Part shown: piece after piece, positions 1-7,150 of the stretch | Layout: every line of letters begins with the position of its first letter | How positions within the stretch are numbered: the stretch's first letter is position 1 | NCBI RefSeq assembly: GCF_000717655.1 | Contig: NZ_JNZY01000072.1 | Coordinates: 1 to 16,180 of the forward strand | Reading direction: 5' to 3' | Source of the DNA: Streptomyces katrae | GTDB lineage: Bacteria > Actinomycetota > Actinomycetes > Streptomycetales > Streptomycetaceae | DNA length: 16,180 bases | The notes under the pieces: generated by a model | What the model was told of the DNA's origin: nothing | Database searches by the model: none | What the model saw: only the letters and a program-made list of their open reading frames with translations | Program-made: the position numbers and the translations under genes

Positions 1-1323
1 CATGTCCTTGATCCGGTCGGTGATGCGCAGGTTGCCGTCGGTGTCGAGGACCCCGACGTCGCCGGTGCGCAGCCAGCCGTCCGGGGTGACGGCCGCGGCT
101 GTCTCGGCCGGGTCCTCGAAGTAGCCCTGCATGACGTGGTGGCCGCGGACCCACACCTCGCCCGCCGTCCCGGCGATCTGGGCGTATCCGTGCTGGTCGG
201 CGATCTTCACCTGGGTGTCCGGGATGGCCCGCCCCGAGGTCGAGGCGATGACCTCGGCCGGGTCGCCGCGGCGGCACATCGTGACGATGCCGCTGGCCTC
301 GGAGAGCCCGTACGCGGTGAGCACGGTGGAGATGTGCAGTTCGCCGCGCAGCCGCTCGACGAGCTGGAGCGGGACGACGGCGGCGCCGGTGACGACCAGG
401 CGGAGGGCGGAGAGGTCGTGGTGGTCGCGCTGGGGGTGGTCGAGGAGGGACTGGTGGAGGGTGGGCGGGCCGGGGAGTACGGAGATCCGCTCGGCGGCGA
501 TGTTGGCGAGGACGGTGTCCACGTTGAAGACGGGCTGCGGGACCATCGTGGCCCCGCGCATGAGGCAGGCGATGATGCCGGCCTTGTAGCCGAAGGTGTG
601 GAAGAAGGGGTTCACGATCAGGTAGCGGTCGCCCTCGCGCAGGCCGGCGAGCTCGCTCCAGACGGCGTAGCAGCGCAGGGACTGGGCGTGGGTGATGACG
701 GCGCCCTTGGGGCTGCCGGTGGTGCCGGAGGTGAAGATGATGTCGGAGGGGGCCTCGGGGCGGATCGACTCGGCGCGCTCGCGCACGGTCCCGGCGCCGA
801 CGCCGTCCCCGCCGGCCAGGAAGTCCTTCCAGGTCCGGAAGTCCTGGGGTGCGTCCTCGGCGAGGACGACGACCTGTTCGAGGTGCGGCAGCCCGGGCAG
901 CGGGCCGCGGCTGCCGTCCCCTTCGGAGGCGGCCCGGCGCAGGGAGGCGACGTACGAGGTGCCGAGGAAGGTGCCGGTGACGAACAGGAGCCTGGCCCGG
1001 CTGCGCCGCAGGACGTACGTGGCCTCCGAGCCCTTGAAACGGGTGTTGAGGGGGACGAGGACGGCGCCCGCCGAGACGGCGCCGAGTGCGGAGACGATCC
1101 ACTCCAGGGTGTTGGGGGCCCAGACGGCAACGCGGTCCCCCGGCTCGATACCGGCGGCGATGGCCGCGGCCGCGGCGCGCTCCACGCGCTCGCCGAGCTG
1201 CGCGTAGCTGATGCGGACGCGCCCGTCGACGACGGCCTCGCGGTCGGCGTACTGCCCGGCCGCGGCGCACACCAGTCCCGCGATGCTGCCCCAGCGCAGA
1301 TCCCCCCGGACGTCTTCGCTCAT
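1..1323 (-). CDS. fadD3: FadD3-like acyl-CoA ligase (3' end outside window)
   Basis: ATP-dependent acid:CoA ligase of the ANL (AMP-binding) family. The 441 visible residues show the adenylate-binding loop FTSGTTGSPKG at residues 197-207, YGLSE at 338-342, WLRTGD at 417-422 and the hinge TDRIKD at 435-440. The C-terminal subdomain with the catalytic lysine lies beyond the left edge; family members are about 510 residues. The central stretch NPFFHTFGYKAGI and the segment that follows resemble actinobacterial FadD3, which activates the bicyclic propionate (HIP) left after steroid side-chain and A/B-ring degradation; this is recalled from the family, not searched. The ATG at 1323 is preceded by a GGGAGGGG ribosome site. 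The gene is divergent from the Ltp2-like operon and has a palindromic operator 20 bp upstream. A different substrate, such as another ring acid or a fatty acid, is possible. Confidence 0.85.
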   Translation of the reverse strand, partial: MSEDVRGDLRWGSIAGLVCAAAGQYADREAVVDGRVRISYAQLGERVERAAAAAIAAGIEPGDRVAVWAPNTLEWIVSALGAVSAGAVLVPLNTRFKGSEATYVLRRSRARLLFVTGTFLGTSYVASLRRAASEGDGSRGPLPGLPHLEQVVVLAEDAPQDFRTWKDFLAGGDGVGAGTVRERAESIRPEAPSDIIFTSGTTGSPKGAVITHAQSLRCYAVWSELAGLREGDRYLIVNPFFHTFGYKAGIIACLMRGATMVPQPVFNVDTVLANIAAERISVLPGPPTLHQSLLDHPQRDHHDLSALRLVVTGAAVVPLQLVERLRGELHISTVLTAYGLSEASGIVTMCRRGDPAEVIASTSGRAIPDTQVKIADQHGYAQIAGTAGEVWVRGHHVMQGYFEDPAETAAAVTPDGWLRTGDVGVLDTDGNLRITDRIKDM

Positions 1324-1342
1324 CGCACACCCCTCCCAGTAG

Positions 1343-1357
1343 CTGACTATCCGTCAG
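1343..1357. promoter_or_regulatory. Palindromic operator 1 (CTGAC-N5-GTCAG)
   Basis: The 15-mer CTGACTATCCGTCAG has perfect 5-bp half-sites. It lies in the 86-bp divergent gap, 20 bp from the ligase ATG and 52 bp from the Ltp2-like ATG, so one repressor could control both. Nearly the same sequence occurs at 13936-13950 and 14052-14066. Its size and symmetry fit a TetR-family site; the regulator is inferred. Confidence 0.65.
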
Positions 1358-1409
1358 ATTAGCTGTAGCCTTCGCGGCTGTCAGTACTGGTGCAGCCCCG
1401 GAGGTGGCG

Positions 1410-2561
1410 ATGGCGGCAACACTCAAGGACGCTACGGCGATAGTCGGGATCGGCCAGAGCGCCTTTGCCAAACGGCTCCCCCAGTCCGAGAAGGAATTGG
1501 CCTGCCGGGCGATCCTCGCCGCACTCGCGGACGCCGGAATAGAGCCCTCCGAAGTCGATGCCTTCTCCTCGTACACGATGGAGGAGACCGACGAGGTCGA
1601 GGTGGCGAAAGCCATCGGCGCCGGCGACGTCACCTTCTTCTCCAAGATCGGTTACGGCGGCGGCGGTTCCTGCGCCACCGTCGGCCACCTCGCGGCCGCC
1701 GTCGCGACCGGGCAGGCGGGCGTCGGCGTCGCCTGGCGCTCGCGCAAACGCGGCTCCGGCCCGCGCCCCTGGAAGAACACCGCCGTCCAGCTGCCCACCC
1801 CCGGCCAGTGGACCCGCCCCTTCGGGCTGCTGCGGCCCGCCGACGAGATCGGCATGCTGGCCCGCCGCTACATGCACGAGTACGGCGCCACCCGCGACCA
1901 CCTCTTCAACGTGGCCATGGCCTGCCGCAACCGGGCCAACGAGAACCCGGCCGCGATGATGTACGAACGCCCGCTGACCCGCGAGATGTACATGACCTCC
2001 CGCATGATCAGCGACCCGCTGTGTCTCTTCGACAACTGCCTGGAGACCGACGGGGCGCTGGCCTGCGTGATCGTTTCCGCCGAGCGGGCCCGCGACTGCC
2101 GCCAGAAGCCCGTGTACGTCCACTCCGTCGCCCAGGGGCTGCCCGCCCAGCACCACGGCATGGTCAACTACTGGAACGACGACCCGCTGTGCGGCCCCGC
2201 CTGGACCGCCGCCCGGCACCTGTGGAAGCAGGCCGACTTCGGGCCGCAGGACGTGGACGTGGCCCAGATCTATGACGCCTTCACCCCGCTGATCCCGCTG
2301 TCCCTGGAGGGCTACGGCTTCTGCGGGCGCGGCGAGGGCGCCGCGTTCACCGAGGGCGGGGCCCTGGAGATCGGCGGCCGGCTGCCGATCAACACCGGGG
2401 GCGGCGGCCTGTCCGAGGCGTACGTGCACGGCTTCAACCTGATCAACGAGGGCGTCAAGCAGCTGCGGGGCGTCTCCACCGCCCAGGTGCCGGACGCCGC
2501 GACCTGCCTGGTGACAGCGGGCGAGGGTGTCCCGACGTCCGCGATCCTGCTGCGAGCCTGA
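1410..2561 (+). CDS. Ltp2-like thiolase-fold lipid-transfer protein / retro-aldolase
   Basis: Thiolase-superfamily protein of the SCP2/Ltp group, 383 aa, cytosolic. I choose the ATG at 1410 because GGAGG (1400-1404) sits 5 nt upstream; a GTG at 1404 overlaps that ribosome site. It opens with AIVGIG (residues 10-15) and ends in the NTGGGG glycine loop (328-333). It resembles Ltp2, which works with a DUF35 protein to cleave the C17 side chain of a steroid beta-hydroxyacyl-CoA by retro-aldol reaction. As in Ltp2, tyrosines occupy the late active-site positions: MVNYW (Tyr 254) and SEAYVHG (Tyr 338) rather than a thiolase Cys-His pair. The next gene encodes a DUF35 protein, as expected for the complex. 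The exact substrate is unknown; Ltp3/Ltp4-type activity is an alternative. Confidence 0.85.
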   Translation: MAATLKDATAIVGIGQSAFAKRLPQSEKELACRAILAALADAGIEPSEVDAFSSYTMEETDEVEVAKAIGAGDVTFFSKIGYGGGGSCATVGHLAAAVATGQAGVGVAWRSRKRGSGPRPWKNTAVQLPTPGQWTRPFGLLRPADEIGMLARRYMHEYGATRDHLFNVAMACRNRANENPAAMMYERPLTREMYMTSRMISDPLCLFDNCLETDGALACVIVSAERARDCRQKPVYVHSVAQGLPAQHHGMVNYWNDDPLCGPAWTAARHLWKQADFGPQDVDVAQIYDAFTPLIPLSLEGYGFCGRGEGAAFTEGGALEIGGRLPINTGGGGLSEAYVHGFNLINEGVKQLRGVSTAQVPDAATCLVTAGEGVPTSAILLRA

Positions 2562-2574
2562 GGAGCGAGCGACC

Positions 2575-3090
2575 ATGACGACGACCCCGGCACCGGCGAC
2601 GCCTCCGGCCACGGACCCCGCCCCTTCCCCTCCCCCCGCGCCTGCCCCGACCCCCGCCGACCAGCTGCTCCTGCCCGTCCCCGACGAGGACGGAGCCCCC
2701 TTCTGGGAGTACGCCGCCCAGGGCGAACTCCGCGTCCAGGCCTGCACCGCGTGCGGCCGGCTCCGCTTCCCGCCCCGACCCTGCTGCCCGCACTGCCAGT
2801 CGTTCGACTCCGCGTGGCTGCCGATGAGCGGCCGCGGCCGCATCTGGTCCTACGTACGGCCCCACCCGCCGCTGCTCCCCGCGTACGCCGCGCAGGCCCC
2901 GTACAACGTGGTCCTCGTGGAGCTCGCCGACGCCCCGCACATCCGCCTCGCCGGAAATCTGGTCGCCTCCCCCGACGCCCCGCTGAACTCGGTGGACCCT
3001 GGCCGGCTGCGCATCGGCGCCCGGGTGCAGGTGGTGTTCACCGAGACGGGCGGGATGACCGTGCCGCGCTGGGTACTGGAGAAGTCGTGA
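2575..3090 (+). CDS. DUF35 zinc-ribbon/OB-fold protein, Ltp partner
   Basis: A 171-aa protein with a rubredoxin-like zinc ribbon (Cys 57, 60, 71, 74 in a CX2C-X10-CX2C pattern) followed by an OB-fold (about 85-168). This is the DUF35 arrangement of ChsH2-type acyl-CoA-binding proteins that form stable complexes with thiolase-fold enzymes. The first 28 residues are almost all Pro/Ala/Thr/Ser and look like a flexible tail. The ATG at 2575 has GAGGAG (2560-2565), which overlaps the preceding stop codon. The gene lies 13 bp after the Ltp2-like gene and its TGA overlaps the GTG of the crotonase, so the three are one operon. Unlike mycobacterial ChsH2 it has no fused MaoC-like hydratase domain; it most likely supports only the aldolase half of that system. 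Confidence 0.85.
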   Translation: MTTTPAPATPPATDPAPSPPPAPAPTPADQLLLPVPDEDGAPFWEYAAQGELRVQACTACGRLRFPPRPCCPHCQSFDSAWLPMSGRGRIWSYVRPHPPLLPAYAAQAPYNVVLVELADAPHIRLAGNLVASPDAPLNSVDPGRLRIGARVQVVFTETGGMTVPRWVLEKS

Positions 3091-3866
3091 CGGTACGGGT
3101 GGAGCGGGACGAAGCGGGCGGGGTCGCGGTCGTCACTCTGGACCGGGAGCAGAAGCACAATGCGATCGACCTGGCGACGGCCGCCGAACTGGCCGGGGTG
3201 TGGCGGGAGTTCCGTCACGCGCAGGATGTCCGCGCGGTGGTGCTGACGGGGGCCGGCCCGGCGGCGTTCTGCACGGGCATCGACCGCGGCGTCTCCGTAC
3301 CGCAGCCCGCCTCCCCCTACTCGGTCGACGACCCGCTGCTGTCCGTCGGCCCGAAGGCGAACGACCTGTGGAAGCCGGTGGTCGCCGCCGTCAACGGCAT
3401 GGCGTGCGGCGGGGCCTTCTACCTGCTGGGCGAGTCGGAGTTCATCGTCTCCTCCCGGAGCGCGACGTACTTCGACCCGCACACGACGTACGGGATGGTC
3501 AGCGCGTACGAGGCCGTGTACATGGCGCAGCGGATGCCGTTCGGGGAGGCCGCCCGGATGTCGCTGATGGGGACGGCCGAGCGGCTCTCCGCCCAGCGGG
3601 CGTACGAGATCGGCCTGGTCTCGGAGCTGACGGCGCCCGAGGAGCTGCTCCCGGCGGCGCTGCGGGCGGCGCAGACCCTGGCCGGGTATCCGACGGAGGC
3701 GGTGCAGGGCACCGTACGGGCCCTGTGGTCGGCGAAGCAGGCGGCGCTGCAGCAGGCACTGGCCCAGGCCCCGGCGCTGATCTCGCTGGGGAACCTCCCC
3801 CCGGAGCGGCAGGCGGACCTGTTCGCCGGCCGCCGGGCGGCCGCCCCGGAACCGCGGGTGCGCTGA
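3087..3866 (+). CDS. Crotonase-fold enoyl-CoA hydratase/isomerase family protein
   Basis: A 259-aa crotonase-superfamily protein. The start is the GTG at 3087, overlapping the upstream TGA (GTGA), with GGAG 6 nt before it. Reading further upstream in this frame only runs through a shadow of the DUF35 gene. Oxyanion-hole segments are visible: HNAID (24-28), AFCTGID (60-66) and NGMACGGA (103-110). Both canonical hydratase glutamates appear to be replaced: the position of the usual QPE is DPH (His 132), and the second aligns by eye to Arg 157. It is therefore probably not a standard enoyl-CoA hydratase; isomerase, ring-opening or retro-Claisen-type chemistry is possible. Third gene of the Ltp2/DUF35 operon, so it likely acts on the same CoA intermediates. 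Confidence 0.82.
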   Translation: MTVRVERDEAGGVAVVTLDREQKHNAIDLATAAELAGVWREFRHAQDVRAVVLTGAGPAAFCTGIDRGVSVPQPASPYSVDDPLLSVGPKANDLWKPVVAAVNGMACGGAFYLLGESEFIVSSRSATYFDPHTTYGMVSAYEAVYMAQRMPFGEAARMSLMGTAERLSAQRAYEIGLVSELTAPEELLPAALRAAQTLAGYPTEAVQGTVRALWSAKQAALQQALAQAPALISLGNLPPERQADLFAGRRAAAPEPRVR

Positions 3867-3876
3867 GCGGCGCCGG

Positions 3877-3893
3877 CGGCCCCGGCCGGGCCG
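3877..3893. terminator. GC-rich hairpin between convergent genes
   Basis: A 6-bp stem (CGGCCC/GGGCCG) with a 5-nt loop lies between the stops of the crotonase (3866) and the convergent secreted-protein gene (3916). There is no T-run. It could serve both strands, but the surrounding DNA is so GC-rich that the fold is not very specific. Confidence 0.4.
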
Positions 3894-3915
3894 GCCGCGT
3901 CGGTCGCGCCGGCGG

Positions 3916-4401
3916 CTAGTCGATCCGGCCGACGACGCAGGTCTTCACGTCCGCGGCCTTGTCGTCGTGGACCATCGGGGCGGTGACGGTCTGGGTCTCG
4001 CGGGCCTTGAGCGTGACGCGGACGGAGGTCCGGTCGACGACGCCGTTCGCGCCCTCGAAGGTCAGCGGGACGTCGACCGTGCGTTGCCCGTCCACGTCGG
4101 AGGTCACCCTGAGGACGGCCTTCGGGCTGCCGGGTCCGGCGCAGTCGACGACCTGGGCGTGCGCGGGCGGGCCGGCGCTCCTGCTGGGCGACGGCGTCGA
4201 CTTCCCGCCGCCGTTGCTGTTGTTGTTGCTGTTGTTGCTGTTGTAGCTGCTCTTCTTCTTCGAGCTGGAGCACCCGCCGCCGCTGCCCTTGCTCTTGCTC
4301 TTCCCGCCGTGCCCGCCGTGTCCGCCGGACGAGAAGCCCGTGAGCGCGAAGACGACGGCGACCAGTACCGCGGTGAACCTGATACGACGTCCAGCCACCA
4401 T
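3916..4401 (-). CDS. Small secreted protein with Asn/Ser-rich linker
   Basis: A 161-aa protein of unrecognised family. The ATG at 4401 is preceded by a GGGGAGGGGA ribosome site; upstream in-frame codons have no such support. It has a basic N-terminus (VAGRRIR) and one hydrophobic helix (about 9-23), consistent with a Sec signal peptide or membrane anchor. There is no lipobox cysteine at the cleavage region. Then come a Gly/His/Lys segment (26-50), an Asn/Ser tract (53-63), a Pro/Ser stretch and a C-terminal domain of about 80 residues with Cys 87 and Cys 155, which could form a disulfide. That domain (VLRVTSDVDGQ to VRVTLKARETQTVT) reads as beta-strand-rich. Probably exported and surface-exposed; role unknown. 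Confidence 0.72.
   Translation of the reverse strand: MVAGRRIRFTAVLVAVVFALTGFSSGGHGGHGGKSKSKGSGGGCSSSKKKSSYNSNNSNNNSNGGGKSTPSPSRSAGPPAHAQVVDCAGPGSPKAVLRVTSDVDGQRTVDVPLTFEGANGVVDRTSVRVTLKARETQTVTAPMVHDDKAADVKTCVVGRID
4213..4246. repeat. Triplet repeat (GTT/GCT) encoding the Asn/Ser tract
   Basis: About eleven consecutive GTT or GCT triplets (AAC/AGC on the coding strand) encode the Asn/Ser linker of the secreted protein. Such tracts can change length by slippage in frame. It is locally AT-richer than its surroundings. Confidence 0.75.
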
Positions 4402-4513
4402 GGCCCGATCCCCTCCCCTGACGACGGCGGGCCACGCTACCACCGCCGTGCGCGCCGGGACACGGGGCTGCAGGGCGTACCACGTGCAGGAAACGTGAGG
4501 GCCCACCCGGCGC

Positions 4514-4544
4514 TTGGCCTGTCCACAGTTGCCATGCATATGAT
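4514..4544 (+). promoter_or_regulatory. Putative promoter of the WXG-type cassette
   Basis: TTGGCC (4514-4519) and TATGAT (4539-4544) are separated by 19 bp, longer than the ideal 17-18 bp. The -10 element is the best match in this divergent gap. Initiation near 4550 would give a leader of about 20 nt before the small ORF at 4572. Confidence 0.4.
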
Positions 4545-4571
4545 CAAAGCTGGCCAACGGGGAGGCGCACC

Positions 4572-4604
4572 ATGTCCGGTTCCTTGCGGCGCAGTCGAAG
4601 GTGA
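4572..4604 (+). CDS. 10-codon leader ORF (MSGSLRRSRR)
   Basis: A very short ORF with a strong ribosome site (GGGGAGG, 4559-4565) and an ATG at 4572. It ends in TGA at 4604, 29 bp before the GTG of the WXG-type gene. The peptide is basic, with four arginines in its last five residues. It could be a leader peptide tuning translation of the cassette, the remnant of a decayed gene, or chance. Its good ribosome site is the reason for listing it. Confidence 0.35.
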   Translation: MSGSLRRSRR

Positions 4605-4633
4605 AGACGCTGTAGAAGCTGTGAGGGGATCCG

Positions 4634-5962
4634 GTGCTGACCTACTACGAAGTCATGACCACGGACCTGGGCCTGCTGACGACGGCCGCCGCCAAATGGG
4701 AGGAGATGGCGGGAGAGCTGAAGAAGGTCGAGACCCGCTACGCCGACTCCGTGCAGAAGATCACGCTCGGCGGTGAGACCTGGAACGGTGTCAGCCAGCA
4801 GACCGCCCGTACGAACTTCGCGGCGACCCGCTACGAGTACACCGCCGCCCAGGCCCAGGCCAAGGCGATCGGGAGCCTGCTGCGCGACGCGCACGAGAAG
4901 TTCACCGACCTGAAGAAGAAGCTGGAGAGCGCGCGCGACGACGCGATAGCCGCCGGCATGACCGTCTCCGAGCAGGGACGCGTCGCGTTCGACTACGCGA
5001 AGCTCACGCCCGCCGAGCGCAGCGCCTACCACCACGACCCCGACGGCCAGAAGACGATCGGCGAAGCCGTCGGCAAGTGGCAGCAGCACATCGACGACCG
5101 GGTGAAGGCCGTCTCCGAGCTCGACCAGAACGTCAAGACCGCCCTCAGCGTCGCCGTCATCGACAGCAACCGGGACGCCTTGGGCAAGGGCGACGACGAA
5201 TCGCTCACCGGGTTCAACCGCTACGCCGAGGGCGACCTGGACAAGGCCCCCAAGAAGCTCCCCGATTCCCCGTTCAGGCCCAAGGGGGACGACGGCTTCA
5301 CCTTCACCGGACCCGACGCCGGCATGAAGCTCAGCGGCACCAAGTACGGCAAGGAGGGGTCGATCAAGCTCTACGCCGACCTCGCCCACATGACGTACCA
5401 AGGTGAGTACAAGAACGGGTCGCTCACGCTCTCCGGGCTCGACGACATATACGTGGGGGCCAGGGCCACGGCGAACTACGGCTTCACCGACAAGGGCCTC
5501 ACCGCCAAGGCGGAGGCGTCCGTGGGCATCCGGGCCATGCTGGAGGGGCGCGCCGAATACGGTTACGTCGGCGGCTACGGGCGCTTCGAGGGATTCGCCG
5601 GCGCAGAGGCCTCCGCCAGCACCACGCTGAGCAAAAAGGGCTGGAACGGCAACTTCAAGGCGTTCGCCGGCGAGAAGGCCAGCGTCGCCGCGGGCACGGA
5701 GGTCGCCGGGCTCGGCGCCGGCGCCACGGCCGAGGCCTGGGAGGGCGTGGGCGCGGAATTCAAATGGGACTTCGGCAAGGGGGAGGACGGCAAGTACCAC
5801 TTCGGCGGCAAGGGGGGCCTCGCCCTCGGGGGCGGCGGCGCCGTGGGCGCCGAGTTCACGGTCGACCTGGGCAAGGTCAAGGACGCCGCGGGCGACGCTG
5901 CAGACTGGGTGGGTGACACGGCCGGCTCCGCCAAGGACGAAGTCACCAGCTGGTTCGACTGA
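4634..5962 (+). CDS. WXG-type protein with Gly/Ala-rich C-terminal region; candidate type VII secretion substrate
   Basis: A 442-aa protein. The GTG at 4634 follows GAGGGGA (4623-4629) with 4 nt spacing; an in-frame ATG seven codons later lacks such a site. The first ~160 residues look all-helical, with a W-x-G turn (Trp50-Asn51-Gly52) between two helices as in WXG100/ESX proteins. A charged linker follows (about 165-220). Residues about 225-425 are rich in Gly, Ala and aromatics, with beta-like alternation (AEYGYVGGYGRFEGFAGAEA) and no cysteine. The last ~20 residues (AADWVGDTAGSAKDEVTSW) are probably an amphipathic helix. I recognise no toxin catalytic motif; a membrane-active or structural C-terminus is possible. 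It leads an operon with two small genes. Export by a type VII system is inferred from the WXG turn only, and no secretion gene is in the window. Confidence 0.7.
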   Translation: MLTYYEVMTTDLGLLTTAAAKWEEMAGELKKVETRYADSVQKITLGGETWNGVSQQTARTNFAATRYEYTAAQAQAKAIGSLLRDAHEKFTDLKKKLESARDDAIAAGMTVSEQGRVAFDYAKLTPAERSAYHHDPDGQKTIGEAVGKWQQHIDDRVKAVSELDQNVKTALSVAVIDSNRDALGKGDDESLTGFNRYAEGDLDKAPKKLPDSPFRPKGDDGFTFTGPDAGMKLSGTKYGKEGSIKLYADLAHMTYQGEYKNGSLTLSGLDDIYVGARATANYGFTDKGLTAKAEASVGIRAMLEGRAEYGYVGGYGRFEGFAGAEASASTTLSKKGWNGNFKAFAGEKASVAAGTEVAGLGAGATAEAWEGVGAEFKWDFGKGEDGKYHFGGKGGLALGGGGAVGAEFTVDLGKVKDAAGDAADWVGDTAGSAKDEVTSWFD

Positions 5963-6000
5963 CCGACTGATGTACTCCCCCTGTGGAAGGAGGGCCTGAA

Positions 6001-6498
6001 ATGCCCACGACCCTGCCGGTGCCGATCGAGTTCAGCCTGCCCGACGGCTGGAAACCCGCCCCTCCGGACGAAGTGGGCGCTCTGGGCGTGGCGTTCATCG
6101 CGCTGCACGAGCGGCCGGATGCCGGGTTCACCGCCAACATCACCATCGACGGCGACTTCCGGCCGGACGGGGCGACACTGGCCGACATGGCCGAGGAGTC
6201 GGTGGACCGCGTGCGCCAGGCCGCCGAGTCGGTGGTGGTGACCAGCCGCCGCGAGCTCGGCTCCGAGGCCTCGCCGGGCCTGGCCCAGCGGCTGACCCTG
6301 TCGGCCGTCGCGGGCGGCGTGCGCCGCGACCTCGTCCAGTCCCACGTCTACCTGGCCGTGCTGGACCTCGAGGACCCGCACCGGCGTGCGGTGATCCGGC
6401 TGATCCTGACCTCGACCGCGGCGCAGGAGGACGGCGTCGTGGGCGACTTCCAGGAGTTCCTGCGCACGGTCAGCCTCGACACCGGGGCAGGGGCCTAG
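6001..6498 (+). CDS. LpqN/Mog1-like small protein
   Basis: A 165-aa protein without signal peptide or membrane segment, so presumably cytosolic. The ATG at 6001 has AAGGAGGG (5987-5994) 6 nt upstream; an in-frame GTG at 5983 would overlap that site. The pattern of an N-terminal strand ending in LPDGW, an acidic middle helix (ADMAEESVDRVRQAAES) and late strands (QSHVYLAVLDLED, AVIRLILTSTA) followed by a helix with FQEFLRTVS resembles the LpqN/PsbP/Mog1-like fold often found beside secreted actinobacterial proteins. It is 38 bp after the WXG-type gene and 2 bp before the next gene. A chaperone, adaptor or immunity role for the WXG-type protein is inferred from position. Confidence 0.65.
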   Translation: MPTTLPVPIEFSLPDGWKPAPPDEVGALGVAFIALHERPDAGFTANITIDGDFRPDGATLADMAEESVDRVRQAAESVVVTSRRELGSEASPGLAQRLTLSAVAGGVRRDLVQSHVYLAVLDLEDPHRRAVIRLILTSTAAQEDGVVGDFQEFLRTVSLDTGAGA

Positions 6499-6500
6499 CG

Positions 6501-7013
6501 ATGGGCCGCCTCTGGGACAGGTACATGGGCACGGTGCGGGCCGACGCGGGTGCCTCCGCGATCCCCACCATGGAGCTGCGGGCCGCGCTGCTGGCGCTGA
6601 ACGGCACGGGCCTGGTGTTCAGCGTGCGCGAGGCGGGCGCCGGGGGCGCCGATCTGGTGGCGGACTGGAAGGTCATGGAGCCCGCCACCGGGACGGGCCT
6701 GAGCCGTCGGCAGGTGGAGCGGACCTTCAAGGTGTGGATGCGCCTGCTCCCCTCAGAGCACGAGGTACGGGCCATGGACGAGCAGTGGGCGGTGACCCGG
6801 GCCGGCAGCCCGCCCGGCCGGACCGTCCAGCGCGAGCACGGCCGCGGCCCGATCCGCCACGTGCAGAAGCAGTGGACCTTCGAGCGCGACGCCGAAGGCC
6901 GCCGCCGGAAGGTCGAGTCGTTCAGCCTGAACACCGCCAGGGACCTGAAGGACCCGCTGCGCAAGACGGTCCTCGGCGCGGGCTGGTCCTGGCACGGAGT
7001 ACGCAAACTCTGA
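6501..7013 (+). CDS. Conserved-looking hypothetical protein of the WXG cassette
   Basis: A 170-aa protein I do not recognise. It starts 2 bp after the previous stop, with only a weak purine-rich site, so it is probably translationally coupled. It is basic, lacks a signal peptide and has no cysteine. It has a mixed alpha/beta look: an N-terminal segment MELRAALLALNGTGLVFSVRE, then DLVADWKVMEPA, and a C-terminal Arg/Lys-rich half with HVQKQWTFERDAEGRRRKVES. The closing segment LGAGWSWHGVRKL is tryptophan-rich. Its fixed place behind the LpqN-like gene suggests a shared role with the WXG-type protein. Confidence 0.6.
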   Translation: MGRLWDRYMGTVRADAGASAIPTMELRAALLALNGTGLVFSVREAGAGGADLVADWKVMEPATGTGLSRRQVERTFKVWMRLLPSEHEVRAMDEQWAVTRAGSPPGRTVQREHGRGPIRHVQKQWTFERDAEGRRRKVESFSLNTARDLKDPLRKTVLGAGWSWHGVRKL

Positions 7014-7087
7014 TGCATGCCTGCGCCGACTCTGAGGCGGATGCGCGCCGGCCCTGACGCGTGGCTGCGCCGGCACGGACATGGCGG

Positions 7088-7119
7088 CGGCCCCGGCCCC
7101 CGGTGAGGGGGCGGGGCCG
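7088..7119. terminator. Strong hairpin between convergent genes
   Basis: CGGCCCCGGCCCCC pairs with GGGGGCGGGGCCG across a GGTGA loop, giving 13 bp with one bulged base. It lies between the stops of the WXG cassette (7013) and the cyclophilin gene (7151, opposite strand), so it probably terminates one or both. Confidence 0.65.
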
Positions 7120-7150
7120 ACCAGCCGGTACGGCGGTGGTGCGGGGTGGA

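Noticed and set aside
136..1362. Long plus-strand ORF opposite the ligase gene
   Set aside because: The minus frame encodes a clear AMP-binding enzyme; this frame gives a low-complexity Gly/Asp/Val protein typical of antisense shadows in GC-rich DNA.
1359..2843. Long minus-strand ORF opposite the Ltp2-like gene
   Set aside because: Shadow of the plus-strand thiolase-fold and DUF35 genes, with repetitive composition and no ribosome site.
4520..4528. CTGTCCACA as a DnaA box
   Set aside because: It has one mismatch, is isolated, and overlaps the presumed promoter spacer of the WXG cassette.
4544..5800. 418-aa minus-strand ORF opposite the WXG-type gene
   Set aside because: The plus strand has a strong ribosome site and a well-mixed protein; this frame is rich in Val/Gly/Leu and is an antisense shadow.
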